DNA of 64,000 nucleotides from Diphasiastrum complanatum (GCA_029204225.1 CM055103.1:18924925-18988924); one strand, 5' to 3'; numbered from the stretch's first letter, positions 24,024 through 36,326 are shown. The notes: generated by a model not told the origin, from the sequence alone. Made by a program: numbers and translations.

Positions 24024-27000
24024 TCACATGAAGTCATACTCATCCAGGTCATCAAAATCTCCAGCAAGCCCATCATCATCAGGCTTGTCCACATGAAGTT
24101 GCTTTTTCTTTGTAGCTGCACAAATTTCAAATTTCAAAAACTAAAATAGCTGCGACTCATTTCTATCATACACTAGAACAAAGCAGGCTACTTAGCTCCA
24201 TGCATCACCATTGGATTCTATGATTGAATACCTTGTTTTGGTATCAAATACCAGAGTAAATAGCAATAGTGTTTAAAACAGCTCAAAGTTTTGCCATGAT
24301 TTTTGTGAAAAAGTGATTGTTACAAAGTAACAAAAACATTAAGCTGCCTAACCAGTTCACAAAAGGATGATAGAGAGAACGAGAAAATGCATGGAATAAG
24401 AAACGAGCACCTCATATTGGATTCAATCCAAAATGTTTGAAAAAATGGTGGCCATGTGAATCATGTTCATGTCACCAGCTGTGGCTACATCCTTTCATTA
24501 GGCATACAATTGATGTGGGTGCTACCAACTCTAGCTACAACTTGCAATACAAAAATAACCAAAAAAGTTATCATTCTCTCTGGCTTATAGAAAAGTCCAG
24601 AAATTTCCCATTATCTCCACTAGATGTACAGGCAAGCTTACAAATGTCTTTGAGATGCATTCCTCCAACAAAAATTGTAGAGTTACAAACATAAGTAGGG
24701 CCATTCTTGATGTGCTATTATACTTGGGACCTCATTGATACATTTACACCCCTACTGTGAAAATTTAATACATTAGGTCCATATTACAGTCGTTCAGTCA
24801 CTTGGGTATCTGGGTATTAGTAAAGTTATTTTGCAGGGGCCTACTAACCTTTTGCTCGGGCACCCAACCCTAATTCATCCAGGTAATATAAGTAGACATT
24901 GTCTCCTGTAATTTTGTATTGGATGACTACAGGGATTTTGAGCTGATTGGAGGAAGACCTATATAAAGATGTTCCTTAATAGGAGGGCCTGCAAACCAGT
25001 CTCTCACTGTTCATCCTGATATCTTTGTTGGAAACATATTTGAATGACAGTTTATTGTTCTCTTATGATGTTTCATGCATGTTGTGTGTGGAAGTGTTGT
25101 TAACTCAGTGGTAGAACACTTTCAATGGAAAGGAGGAAGCGCTTAACTGCAGAGAAATCACTGATTGAGCTTGTTGAAAGTAAAAATCTCAAACATAATC
25201 TTTCTCAACAGGTATACTGTCAACCTATTTCCATATTTGATTAAACAATCCAATTTCCTACACTAGAAAACTGAAGAATCCACTTATAAATTGCAGAGAC
25301 TCAGAAGTTGGGAGATCAAAATTCATCATGATGCAGGGTTTTACTAGCACTTCATCTTTTTCATTTGTCAGTTAATTTTAAATTTCAAGTTTACATCCAG
25401 AAGTCAGGGAGCTTAAAATTCACCACTTGAGGATTTGACGATGCTTCATCTCTTTCAACTACTATTGCAAGATGCCTTATCTTTCAGATGGTATTTCTCA
25501 AAAATTATACTAGATGAAGCCAGCACACTTTTTTATTGTATTTTTGAGCTATAGATTTGAAGGTTTGAACATATTTGTTCATAGTCCATCCTTCAGCAGA
25601 CATTCATTATGCAACAAGTTTGATGCACTTCTTTCACTATTGTACATTCTACAGTACTACTGGATAGCTCGCCACAAGTTGGGACTACTTTGACTAAAGG
25701 GCTCATAAATTTTGGAAAATATCCAAAACCAGAATGTCACTTGCATATCTGGAGTTTATTTGACGGAAAATTTACATGTATTTTGGTTGTTTTCCCAAAC
25801 CAAACCACATTGGGTATATCTGAAGCCACTTTTGGCCATGTTTATTCTACTTTATGATAGTCCCAAACCAGAACCTCTATGAGAATTTTGGAGCTACTTT
25901 TGACAGCTTATGAATCAGATATTTGGGTGATTGTTCTCAAAAACATGGATGCCCTTCCTGTGGCCTATTTCCATCGCTGAAAAAGAGGGAAAAAGAGGGA
26001 AATAGATTCAAATTTGCAGGGATTTGTGGGCACTCGTTTCCTACTGTTTCAGCGCTGATCTACACATCTTTTCGGAGTTGTTTCAACGGTTTCTAGTAGG
26101 GAAATTTGGGCGCACCTTGTTCCTACAACTCCAACGCATTTTTTCAGAAGGATTTTCGCTCATAACTCTTCGGAACCATCTCAGATCCTGATCAGATTTT
26201 GGGAGCATGTTCCTAGCATCCATAGTGATCCTATAGAGCCATCATATGCTGGTTTTGGAGCAGATTTGCATCTGTTCACCAAAAAGTCGGTTTTCAAGCA
26301 AAAAAAAGGTCAGATTTTTGGATTGGGCATAACTTCTCCGATTTTTCTCCGGTTTCTGTTGTTAAGGGTTCAGATTGGGCCTAGTGGGAGGGCGACCTAC
26401 TGCCAATTGACCGTTCATGAAAAGCTTTTGCCGTTTGGAAGAAATTCGACGTCAAACAGCCTGCTCTTTTCCTGTTTTTTTTCCGACTTTCAAGCCGATT
26501 TGGTGCCCAAAAAAAGTTTTTTCGCGACTTTTGTACTAGCGTGGGACGCAAGGAAAGTACTACCTGTCCTTGGCTTTGTGTTTTCCCCAGAGTTTTATTA
26601 CTTTCCAGTTGCTTTTTGTCTCTTTCAGTTCTAAAAATGTGAATAAGCTGAAAATTTCCACATTTTCCTTTTCCTGACTGTGTTTCAAGAAATGCAATTT
26701 CTAGCTTGATTTCGTGCTCAACCAAGGTCACTCTAGGTACTTGGATTGGTGTAGGTGACACATGTGTTGATTCAGGCTCCTGTAATGACTCATCACACGA
26801 TAGGAATTTCTCCATCTTGCTTCCTATCATAAGGTAACTTTGTATCTTTATGAGATCCATCCTCATCAAAGATCACATCCCTGCTTATGAAGTTATGATG
26901 ACTTTCTTACCCTCTGAGTCAGACAACCTATATCCCTTCTCTTGACTGTCATATCCAAGGAATAAGCACTTGGTCGCCTTAGAATCCAATAAAGCACGTC

Positions 27001-30000
27001 CTTTATGTCTCCAATCTTCCCCGAAGGTAGTTGAACCTATACTTTCCAACTCCCTTTATATCATATGCATAGTTGTCTCCCAACTTTACATTTGATCCAT
27101 CACCTAGTTTTTGAAAACTAGACAGCCAGTCCCGCCTAGGTGTCATATGCTTCAAAGCTCCTGAATCAATAAACTGATAGTCTTCTTCCTTCGAGAAACC
27201 ACCACCAGAAGATGTCGATGCCGAAAACAACTCATAGTCTTCAGATTTAAGGCACCTAACTTTGTATTAGGTCCTTCTTCAGCAAAATTCTCATCTTGCT
27301 TCTTCTTGAACTTGTTGTGCCAGCACTCCTTTGCGTAGTATCCTAATTTGCCACAAACAAAGCAGTTTCCCTTTCGAACTACTTTCTTTCCATCTTTTGA
27401 TCGATTTTCCTTATTCTCCTCCATATCTTGCTTTTTCTTCTTCTTCTTCTTCTTCCCTTTGCCACCCTTCTTGGAGCTTTTCTCTTGCTTCTTTTCCAGG
27501 AATGCATGTTCCTTGAAATCATCCCTGTTGACAATATTTTGTCGTCTCATTTCTTCCTGTAGTAATATGGCATTCAGCTCATCGAAAGAAGGCCTCGTCT
27601 CCCACAATGATAGCATCATCACAAAGTTCTAATAAGCCAAAGGTAGACTATTAAGCACAATGAATATTAACACTGAATCCTGAACACTTTCTCCAACCGC
27701 AATAAGTTGCCCTCTCAAGAGTAAAATAGTCCGTTATTGATTCACCTGTACCTATCTTCAATGTGTGTAGCTTATTAGTCAAGAACAGGATTCGTGACTG
27801 ATTCACACTCGCATACAAGTTCTTCAATATATCTCAAGCCTCCTTAGGTCCTGCAGCATCTCTGATATGAGGTATGATCATATCTCTAGCTGACAAGTTG
27901 ATGATATGATGAGCTTTTCTTCTCCGCTTTAGATACTCCCGCAACTCTTTGTCAATGGTAGGAGGTATCTTGACACCTGTGACAATTTCCCAATGTTCTC
28001 AATCTTGGAGAATATTCTGCATCTTGAACTTCCATATGCTATAGTTCGTTCCGTCTAGCTTGCTAGACTCTGGCAACACAGCATCGTTCAATCCTGCCAT
28101 TGTACTGATTTGTAACAACTCTTAGCAATCTGAATTTTCAGAAAAATACCTGTAGCGCCAATCTGTAGGTCCCCACCAACAAACACTTCTCTTTCAATAG
28201 TCACAACTTTGATAACAACGATCCAGCTATAGACAATTATCGATCTGGTCTATAAATTCAGCAATCCAGCAGTCTATAGATTCAGCGATCCAACAATGTG
28301 TAAACAGTGATCAACCTACAAAACCAGGTCAGACAGATTCAACTCTGCAGCTCCACCAGCGATCAGGTACTATAGTAGACAGTACATTGTCTCAGCATGC
28401 ACGTTCCCAACAAACAGATCTGAAACATAGATTTGTGGCAACGAATAGGTCTGAAACAGATGTTTAGATTTGCAGGTAGTGAACTGTAGACAATCTCTTT
28501 GATTCCAGCACAACAATCAACATGCAGCCAGCAATCCAACATGTAGCTGCAGCTAGCGATCCACTCCAATCTACTTCTTGCAACCTTGCAAAAGCAATCT
28601 CTCTCTTTCACACCAAAAAGCCTGCTTTGATACCATGTTAGAATTTGATCTACAAATTCTAGATGGAGTTAACTAGTCCTACTAGCACTCACAAATCAAG
28701 CATAGAGATTAAAGAGAACATAGATTGTAGAAGAATTGAGCAAAGCTCTAAAACACGAATGAAATTGTGGTGGAGCGCCAGCCTACATATATAGTTTCTC
28801 TAATCTATGTGAAAAGCTAAAAGCATAAAGCAAATAGCAAAAGACAAAAAGCTAATTGCTAATATTACTACCTATATTGGGTAAAGACCCAAGATGTATT
28901 TCTAAGTAGTAAAACAAGTCTTAATCTAGTAGTAGGGTGCCCACCTACATGCATGAGTAATAAAAAATGACTTACTATAAATAGTAATGGCCCCTATAAT
29001 AGCACGCAGGCATGGCCATTCTAACACTAAGGGGAATCGAATAAACATTAATTCCTAATACTATATACCAGTATATAGTATATACACATGACTAGAATCT
29101 TCTTGCCCGAAGTTGTCCCTATATTCAAATGTTCTACAAAAACACAAAGAACAAAAATGCTAGGAAACCAACTTTTTTCTTTTTTTTTTGGGGGGGGGGA
29201 GGGAGGGTGTGCAGCAATCTGAAGGAAAGGAAAATTGATTTAGTATATGTTTCCAAACTTCAGAAGTACTACACATAGGCTTGCAATGGCTTAAAAGGAC
29301 TTTCAAGAAATCTTTTGACTTCTTTGGAGTGAGAACTTGCCCTTAAGACTATAGCCTCAAGGCTCAAAGGGAAAAAACGGTAAAATTGCTATATAAAAGT
29401 CATGAGGCCAAGCCACCTTGAGAGCTGATTCACAATTGTCGGGACAGCGCATCAGCAGCTTGGCTGGGTGGACTGATATTATCTTGGTTGGAAGCTTCAA
29501 AATCTTTGATGGCATTACTGGAACTTTCATTATGCTAGAGAACACTGACCTGACTTCTTTTTTCCGGTAGAAGCTTCTTTCTCAAGTTTCAACTTTTCAT
29601 TGGCTATAACAGTTAAACTTGAAGCTATCTCTTTTGCATCCGCTGCCTTTAGTGAAGCAACAGAGCTCCTCATCACAGCTTTCAAGAGTGTCAAATATTG
29701 AAAACTTTTCTGTACCCAGTATACAATCAGCATGTGAGTTCATTGTTTCAAATTCTGATTATTGGCGACTAGAGCAGGGTATACAGATTAAGCTATTCTG
29801 CATCTACCTTAAAAGTCTGTGAAACATTTTCAACCACATGCTTAATATTTTGCCACAAATTCAAATCCCATAATGTACAAAGTCAAAGAAAGGAACAGAT
29901 GCATACTTCAAAAGGCCTAAGCTTTTGTCCGATTAGTTCTGCATACTGTAGAAAATCTTCCTCAGATTTGGGGATAAATTCATCCAATGTCTGCCCACTG

Positions 30001-30495
30001 CTGCTCTTGCCAAAAAGTTCAGTCGTAACTCGATAATCAGCTTCCTCAACAAGCCTGAAAAATACAAACACCAGCACAAGGGTCGAGACTTGCAAATGTG
30101 AGGTTCCTATACCAACCTAAGTCGCGCTAATCTACTTATATGGGATCAATCTTATGTTGATATTCATTGGTCAAGAGTTCCAAAAAAAGAGGAAAACAAT
30201 TTTAAATGTAATAACAGATAGCTTTGGTATTCCAATCAAACCTTTGCTGCCGAAGTTTTTCAGCTAATGGATCTGCAAGTTTTTCGTCCTTTCTCTCAGA
30301 TATCTTCTCATCTGTTGCCACTGATCCCTTTCCCTTGCTTTCATCCGTCTTTCTCTTCTCAGGCTTGGGCTTGGTCTTTGCAGACTCCTGTTCATGCACA
30401 TTAAATCATGGTCATAACTTTAAAGGTACCAATTTCTCCAAGTCTAGTAGAAGCCGCCTGTCTCATACTAAATATAGGTCCAAAAAAGAGTATGC

Positions 30496-30538
<43 letters not shown>

Positions 30539-33251
30539 AAGAAAGAAAGAAAACTTTATTAATGTCTTTTCCATGCCAAAAGGCATATAAGACCAAATGG
30601 AGTACATGTCAAGTATGTGAAAACCATGGAGTGTATATAAACGTCTCCAAGAAAAAACTATGCATAAAAGAAATGAACAACATAACTATAAACTACAAAT
30701 TGCCAACTGTCCATATAGTTGCCAGGAGTAGAGTAATATCATGTAGTGCTACTGCGCAAAAAAGATGTGATTGCAACATGAGGTAACATGGACCGTCGCT
30801 GACGTCGTCTAGTAGGTGAAAACTGTGTGCTCTCGTAAAAGCCCAAAGAGATAGCTTCCTTACGACTTTGGTCTTGTCGTCATCTTCCCAAGATTCTTTC
30901 ACTTCCTCCACTTCTGCATCTCTTCGGTTGTTCTTTAGCAACAACAAGAGGAAGGGGAACAAAGTCTTCAGCCTCTACAAGCAAAAACAAATAGTTAACC
31001 TGAATATTCAGACCTGACCAGGACTAATATGGCAACATCAAAGCGAGCCAAACGGGTAATCTCACGATCTAACTCCTCATTATAGCTCTGAATGGTTAGA
31101 GGCGTACCCACAACCCTGGCATCCCACACTTCCGCACCCTTTCCGTCAGCCATTTCAACTGTGTACTGGTACATGGATGGTTGTGTGCTCACTCTTAACC
31201 ATTTAATCAAAGCAGAGTTAATGACGTTATGTGAGGACCCAGTGTCAAATAGAATCAAAACATCTATACCACACAACTGTCCAGGCATAACAATCAAAGA
31301 AGTGCACGGAAACTGATACCCGTGTTGTGCCACTCTTGACAACTGTGGTAAAGGAACCGAGTCCACCTTCCGAATCACCGACACGTTCATCAACCATGGA
31401 ACACCTTGAGGTTCTTCCTGCTCCAATTCCTCAATTTTCATAGGATCTGCCTTGTCTACCTTGCAAACTATAGGTGGTCCGTGAGGGATTGCGAGGACAC
31501 TCCTTCCACCTATGCTGCCCTAGACAGCCAAAGCAAAGGTTCTCTTTCTTTGCCCGCTCCACGTCTTACGGCGATAGTGTAGAAAAGCGCTGGCCCCCTT
31601 CGGCATTGGATGTCCCATATGAGGCACCCGCACCTTTACTCTTTTTAGCACTCTGAATTTGCTCTTGCAAGGATTGACCCTTCCATTTTTTAAACTTTCT
31701 TTTCCCCCAAGGCTGAAACCCCTCCTGCGGTAGGCGTCTCAAACTCCTTGGCCTTTTTTCCATCTTCGTAATATAGGGCCATCTGCAAAGCCCTATGGAG
31801 GCGGAGCCTGCTCCTTCCTTACAAAAGGCCGAAGGCTTTCACGCAAGCCCTCCACAAATTGAAACACCTGTAAAAACATCGGCACCTCCTCAGGTATCCG
31901 CATGAGTGCCTCCCTATATTTGTTCGCATATTCTTCCACGGACGCATTGCCTTGTTTGAGACTTGACCATGCCTGCATCACCTGGTTTTTCTCATCCAAC
32001 GGTACCCAATTCTCTGTAAATATATTCCCAAGTTGTAGGTACCAAATTGTCCTTCTCCATTTTGTGCCACCAACGTTGTGCAGTCTCTTGTAGTCAATAT
32101 GTGGCCTCCGCAATCTTCTTATCATCATCCTCAATGCCACACATCTGAAAAGCCTTTTCATCTTATTTTTGCTTAGAACTCTATATGGGAACTCATAGGA
32201 GCAAACAATGTAAAAATAGCCTTACACTCAATTCTAATTGGCTTTACAACTATACAAACATTGATAATTGATCATTAATGCTACAAGCTACACTGCCAAT
32301 GCTAGACAAACTTGAGAATTCTCAAGCATTTGATATTTTTTAATTTTGTTACGTTGAAATCGACTCAAAATTTTGTACAATTATTTTACATTGAACCACC
32401 AACAAATGCATCAAGAACAAACAAATTTGCAAGTTTGCAAACATCAGCACATAAGATTGATAGTAAATATGACACAAATACATTAAAAACAAGGACACGG
32501 CACCCCTAAGATCACACATTCCACATGTCAACAACAATGTGAGCTTATTAATGTTCCTTAACTTCTAATACTTAAAGTGCTTAACATAAACAAGTACATT
32601 AAGCGAAACTTTCAAAAAAACCTAAAGGTGGTGCCCCCAAAAGCCCAAAGAGATAACTTTCTTACGACTTTGGTCTTGTCGTCATCTTCCCAAGATTCTT
32701 TCACTTCCTCCACTTCTGCATCTTCATCATCCCAATGGCTCTTCGGTTGTTCTTTAGCAACAACAGGAGGAGGGGGAACAAAGTCTTCAGCCTCTACAAG
32801 CATAAACAAATAGTTAACCTGAATATTCAGACCTGACCAGGACTAATAGGCCAAAGGAACGTACTGATTGAAAGTGCTTGAGCAATGACACTGACATTGC
32901 TCCTACATCAAATTTGCTAAATCAACGTGCATACTCAATTTCTTTACTTTTCAAAAAGATATATTCTTTAGCTGCTCAGCTTTCTCTTTCCTCCTTTCCC
33001 ACAGCTAGTTTGACGCTAGCTTTCAGAATATCAGATTGTAGCAAATCGGAAGAGTATTGAGAGGCAATCTACCAAAGGGCCACATTGCAGCAGCTAGATC
33101 TAAAAAATTAACCACAAGCCCTAATTCACTTCAGGCAGGACGGCAACGGATGCCTTCAGGAGATCAAACCCTGTTGATATATCAATCCAATATAATTGAT
33201 TACGTGAAACAAAACAATGCTTACTATATACATACCCCAATCGTCCTCCAT
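24024..33251 (-). CDS. EIF3J: Eukaryotic translation initiation factor 3 subunit J
   Basis: Six coding exons (minus): 33251-33236, 32793-32666, 30387-30242, 30054-29907, 29709-29550, 24115-24024. They total 690 nt, 229 residues plus stop, with GT-AG at every junction and compatible phases. The N-terminus is acidic with three Trp motifs (W5 in MEDDW, W26 in HWDDED, W40 in SWEDDD), the type that in eIF3j/Hcr1 contacts the eIF3b RRM. Then come a Lys/Glu-rich linker, LAEKLRQQRLVEEADY, FIPKSEEDFLQYAELI, LKAVMRSSVASLKAADAKE and the conserved tail KKKQLHVDKPDDD ending EYDFM. Length fits plant eIF3j. The protein is a loosely bound eIF3 subunit acting at the 40S decoding site. Introns 2 and 5 are swollen by retroelements, but no exon is damaged. 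Confidence 0.93.
24116..26639 (-). other. Intron 5 of eIF3j, distal part
   Basis: No coding sequence recognised. A TATA-like CCTATATAAAG lies near 24958 (plus), and 25980-26600 resembles the T-rich leaders of LTR elements. An LTR remnant is possible, but no pair was found. Confidence 0.4.
26690..27239 (-). pseudogene. pol: Protease start joined to integrase tail
   Basis: The protease block reads YQFIDSGALKHMTPRRDW (catalytic Asp kept). Within about 200 bp the reading passes to GRALLDSKATKCLFLGY and, after a stop, RDVIFDEDGSHKDT, which belong to the end of copia integrase. The integrase core is therefore deleted. Confidence 0.8.
27240..28100 (-). pseudogene. gag: Copia gag, degraded
   Basis: Starts at ATG 28100 and reads SSKLDGTNYSIWKFKMQN, then a TGA in frame, then REYLKRRRKAHHIINLS and IPHIRDAAGPKEA. 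A frameshift lies near 27700. The C-terminal part is Lys-rich, with a zinc knuckle CFVCGKLGYYAKEC near 27350 whose His is replaced by Tyr. Confidence 0.85.
28624..28635 (-). other. Primer-binding site
   Basis: On the minus strand TGGTATCAAAGC, one mismatch from the usual copia initiator-tRNA site, directly after the LTR. Confidence 0.85.
28636..29026 (-). repeat. 5' LTR of intronic copia element
   Basis: 391 bp. The termini form a perfect inverted repeat TGTTAGAAT...ATTCTAACA. CTAAG follows the outer end. No second LTR is present. Confidence 0.85.
29027..29549 (-). other. Intron 5 of eIF3j, proximal part
   Basis: Intronic, with a G-rich run near 29190-29208. Nothing else recognised. The intron donor GTCAGTG lies at 29543-29549. 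Confidence 0.5.
30498..30553 (+). repeat. (GA)n(GAAA)n microsatellite in intron 2
   Basis: About 18 GA units followed by AGAAAGAAAGAAAG. Confidence 0.9.
30837..31029 (-). repeat. Second copy of eIF3j exon 2 region
   Basis: About 190 bp nearly identical to 32638-32850, covering exon 2 plus intron flanks on both sides, with one 17-bp deletion inside the exon. Confidence 0.95.
30864..30974 (-). other. Duplicated exon 2 (potential 37-codon cassette exon)
   Basis: 111 nt with acceptor TTGCTTGTAG and donor GTC-GTAAGGAAG kept. The true exon 2 ends at a codon boundary, so inclusion of this copy after it would stay in frame and add 37 residues without a stop. The first 18 would be read in a new frame (Leu-rich). 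The rest, after the 17-nt deletion, regains the original frame and repeats the acidic SWEDDD Trp motif. Used instead of exon 2, it would shift the frame. Whether it is spliced in cannot be told from sequence. Confidence 0.75.
31030..32170 (-). pseudogene. gag: Ty3/gypsy gag-protease fragment in eIF3j intron 2
   Basis: Minus-strand gag core: WSSLKQGNASVEEYANKYRE near 31950 and FVEGLRESLRPFV. A zinc knuckle CFGCLGQHRWKECP follows near 31500, then the aspartic protease with LFDTGSSHNVI near 31240 (catalytic DTG kept). It ends abruptly at 31030, where the duplicated intron/exon segment begins. Frame breaks separate the parts. No LTR seen. Confidence 0.85.
32638..32850 (-). repeat. Original copy of the eIF3j exon 2 region
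   Basis: Partner of 30837-31029. It contains the full 128-nt exon 2 (32666-32793) with acceptor and donor. Confidence 0.95.
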
Positions 33252-33810
33252 GCTTGAAGCAAAAAATTCCCCTGAAGATGCCTTGGCTTTCTAGAGCAGC
33301 AAACAGTGTGAGGTGCTCTTTGTGACTGGGCCACAACTAACAAAATAACGCTTCCTCCTCCTCCTCTTCTTCTACGTCTTCTTCTTCTTCCTCCTCCTCC
33401 TACGTCGTCTTCTTCTTGTTCTTCTTCTATAACGATATGGAAATGTACGAAAAGGAAAAAAAACAATGGAATGTAGCAAAAAAAGGGACTCAAAAAGTAG
33501 GAGAAATCCCAAAACAAAGGTTTGTGTTTCCCAAAGAGGAATAATGCATGTTTATTTGATCCCACATGCAAGTCTCTCTTGGAAATCAATATGCATTTAG
33601 GGTTTTTCGAAAGACCGTAACATTGGATACCTACATGTGCACCCAACTAATAATTGACATGCACTATCTTTTGAGGGTTTGGATTAGTCCATGTTTCGTA
33701 GAAGCTCTGAGGTTTGATGAGATCAGGTGTTGGTTTGGTCGGTTATTAATTTAGAATCTACCTTTGGGCTTTGCATTTGACCCATAATGCATTTGGTGTT
33801 ATGGGCTTTG
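33252..33810 (-). promoter_or_regulatory. Probable eIF3j promoter / 5' UTR
   Basis: Upstream of the start codon lie a telo-box (TTAGGGTTT on plus, AAACCCTAA on minus, 33597-33605) and Site II motifs TGGGCY on plus (33327-33332, 33765-33770, 33802-33807). Telo-boxes combined with Site II (bound by TCP factors) are typical of plant translation-machinery promoters. The transcription start is not determined. Confidence 0.55.
33351..33428 (+). repeat. CTT/CCT trinucleotide-rich tract
   Basis: Interrupted (CTT)n/(CCT)n pyrimidine tract, purine-rich in the sense of the eIF3j transcript. Probably 5' UTR or core promoter. Confidence 0.8.
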
Positions 33811-34139
33811 AGATTATCTCCTTTTTGTTTCATTACATCTAAAGTCTCGCATTGCTTGATTTGTAGCTTATTGTCTGTCATATTTCCATCATTTGACTCA
33901 GCCACTTGCTATTGAAACTTTCATAGATGTATCTTTGAATAACAAGAAATATTAATTGCAACTTATTGATCTACCAGTAAGAGTTCACATATCCATCAAC
34001 GATGATTTTGTTTTGCATATATGAGAATGGTAGCTAGAGAAATTCATTCAACCAATTATACTAATGTAATACATGTCAAAAAATCAGAGAATAGGACTCA
34101 ATTAGATCTACAAAAGATCAATAAGAGTGATTGGCAACT

Positions 34140-34930
34140 TGGGATATTGATCTATCTCCAAACTAGCATCCAAAACTAGCTTTTACTTGACAATTTCTAC
34201 ACATCCAAGCAAGAACAATAAAAAATAATGATCAAAAGCCTTCACACGTGTGAAGTACAGTAGGTGTACAGCCTTCTAAGAGCAAAAATGATTACTTATC
34301 ATTTCCTAAGCATTCATTCACAAAAAAACATGCTTAATAGAGTGAAAACACTTAGATTGCTCCCAAATCAGTCTTTCTTCTTCATCTCAAAGTGGATCCA
34401 TCATGGATTAAATACAAAACCATCATACTCTCTCTCTCTCTAAGCCACTTCCAGCACGTGTGAGATAGGTCATAGTGCTTATCCATATCCACTTTGGCTA
34501 AGATTCCATTAATTGGCCTATCATCATTAGACATGTGTGGAGCCTGTTCCCACGTGTGAAATCTATGCCTAAGTCATTTAGATAGATCATATAGGTTGTA
34601 CATCTCATTTAATTTGAAAACTAGTGGTTAAATTGGCCAAAAACTAGTTTAGTAGTATTATGCCACTTGGCACCATTCTAGTGGTAAAAAATGCTATATC
34701 ACATGGGTAGGAGTGGTCTCCCATGTGTGAAATATCATGTAAAAAGTTCAGATCCATTATATATAGTTTTCATACAAGTCAAATGTCAAATCTCCTAGAT
34801 TTGTAGGACCTATCTCCTAATTTGTAGGAATCTAGAAGGTCAACACTAGCCGCCAATAATGATGTGGCCATTATGATATTTACAAGATTTGATCAAGTTA
34901 GCTTTTGCCAATTTTAACAATACACAACAA
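34140..34930 (-). repeat. LTR-derived sequence
   Basis: Shares blocks with the solo LTR at 53805-54626 (ATGTGTGGAGCCTGTTCCCA; CCAAAAACTAGTTT) and the palindrome TTCACACGTGTGAA at 34241-34254, as in element 3 LTRs. No primer site or partner seen; exact limits unknown. It is probably an old solo LTR. Confidence 0.55.
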
Positions 34931-34948
34931 CACCTTAAATATTTGAAG

Positions 34949-36258
34949 TGTTAGAATTCATTTTGAAATTAAGATATGTTTAAATTCAATTTAAAAGAAA
35001 AAAGAAAAACTAAAAAGATATTAAAATGAAAATGAAAATGTTGATATAGGCTGCATGAAAGTAGTCTGAGTGATAGTGATGTAATTTTAGTGAATTAACT
35101 AGTTGTCCTTTCCATTCATTAGATTTGATAAGTTTATTGCATTTGTAGCTTTCTTTTTGCTAATTTTTAAGTTTGAAATTTTCAGGTCTGCTCAGACCAA
35201 TTTTTGACATTCAATTTCATTTTTCATTTCTAATCTGATTCCATACATTTGTAGAGCTTTGTCTTAGCTTTCATTTGCACCAATTTTCAAGGCATTTGGA
35301 TAAGAGATGCAAAAGTTATTGCACATTTCCCAAACGCTGTCAAAATAGGTTACTAGAATTTTGCTTTCACTTGATTTGAATTTTTCAGATTTGATCTGAG
35401 CTTTTATTTCAAGTTTCTTTCCATAGGATTTTAGAGCATTGTTTTAGCTTTGATCTGATCTATATGACAGGTCATTTGGATCCGTATCCAATTCTTGATT
35501 CCTAACTCTAGTTTTGCTAGTTTTTCTTTCTTCAAAATTTTCAGGCCTGTTCTGTGATTAATTTGACCTATCAAATCAACTCCAATCATTGATATGATCT
35601 TATAGGCTGATAGATCTTGTTGTTAGCTTTTCAGAGGTACTGAGTTTGTGTGATTTGGATCAATTTTAAGAAAGTTCTGATCAAATTAGTGGAGATTGAT
35701 CAGAATTGTCAGAATTTTGGAAAAAAAATTTACAAGTGAGAGAGAAGCACTTCAACACTTCAACCCTGAAGTTTTGCTTCCGTTGTAAATTTTTTTCAAA
35801 TTTTTCATTTTGAAGCTTTCGTTAAAATCACTTTCAAAAAAAAAAAACTGAGCTTACCCTACCCACGCCAGCCCTAACCCTAAAGGTAAACCAAATTTAA
35901 AAAAAAGAACCAAGTCTCTCTCAAAAATCGCAAGAATCCCCCCTCGCAACTTTCCCTTTGGCGATTCCATCTCGGAAGTTTCCTGGCAACTTTCCCTCTG
36001 GCGATTCCATTTCGAAAGTTTCTTGGCGAATTCACATGTGCAAGTTCACATTTACATCTGCATGATTTCTCTGGCGAATTCTCTCGAGTTTCATCCCACG
36101 AATCTTGTCCCACGAATCCACCTGCGAGTTCCCACGACTTCAAGTACGTGACTATTAGACTATTTTTGCATCTAGCAGTTGATTGTAACGGGAGAGCTGT
36201 TCCGCAATATTCCTGCTCTCTTCTCCGTTCGCGTTCTTCTATCTCCCTTGCCCCATCA
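34949..36258 (+). repeat. Candidate 5' LTR of element 4
   Basis: Begins TGTTAGAATTC and ends CCCCATCA, four bases before a primer-site-like sequence. No second copy is available to confirm it. It contains three diverged ~180-bp units (starting near 35182, 35384, 35540), each with TTTTCAG and a TTAGCTTT block. Confidence 0.4.
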
Positions 36259-36326
36259 TATTGGTATCTGAACATAGCTAGAATAAACCGAGAGATTAAG
36301 TTTGTTCCATTTCTATTACTGTTTTT

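Larger units (their letters stand above)
26640..29026 (-). mobile_element. Truncated Ty1/copia element in eIF3j intron 5
   Basis: Minus orientation, same strand as the gene: 5' LTR (28636-29026), primer site, leader, gag, protease, then a jump straight to the end of integrase. No 3' LTR, RT or RNase H is seen, so it is a 3'-truncated and internally deleted copy. Stops occur in gag. Confidence 0.85.

Noticed and set aside
25100-25170. tRNA-like box A (AACTCAGTGGTAGAAC)
   Set aside because: No matching box B or acceptor stem; at most a tRNA-derived scrap.
34949-36258. Firm 1310-bp LTR call
   Set aside because: Only one copy visible and the primer site is degenerate; listed with low confidence.
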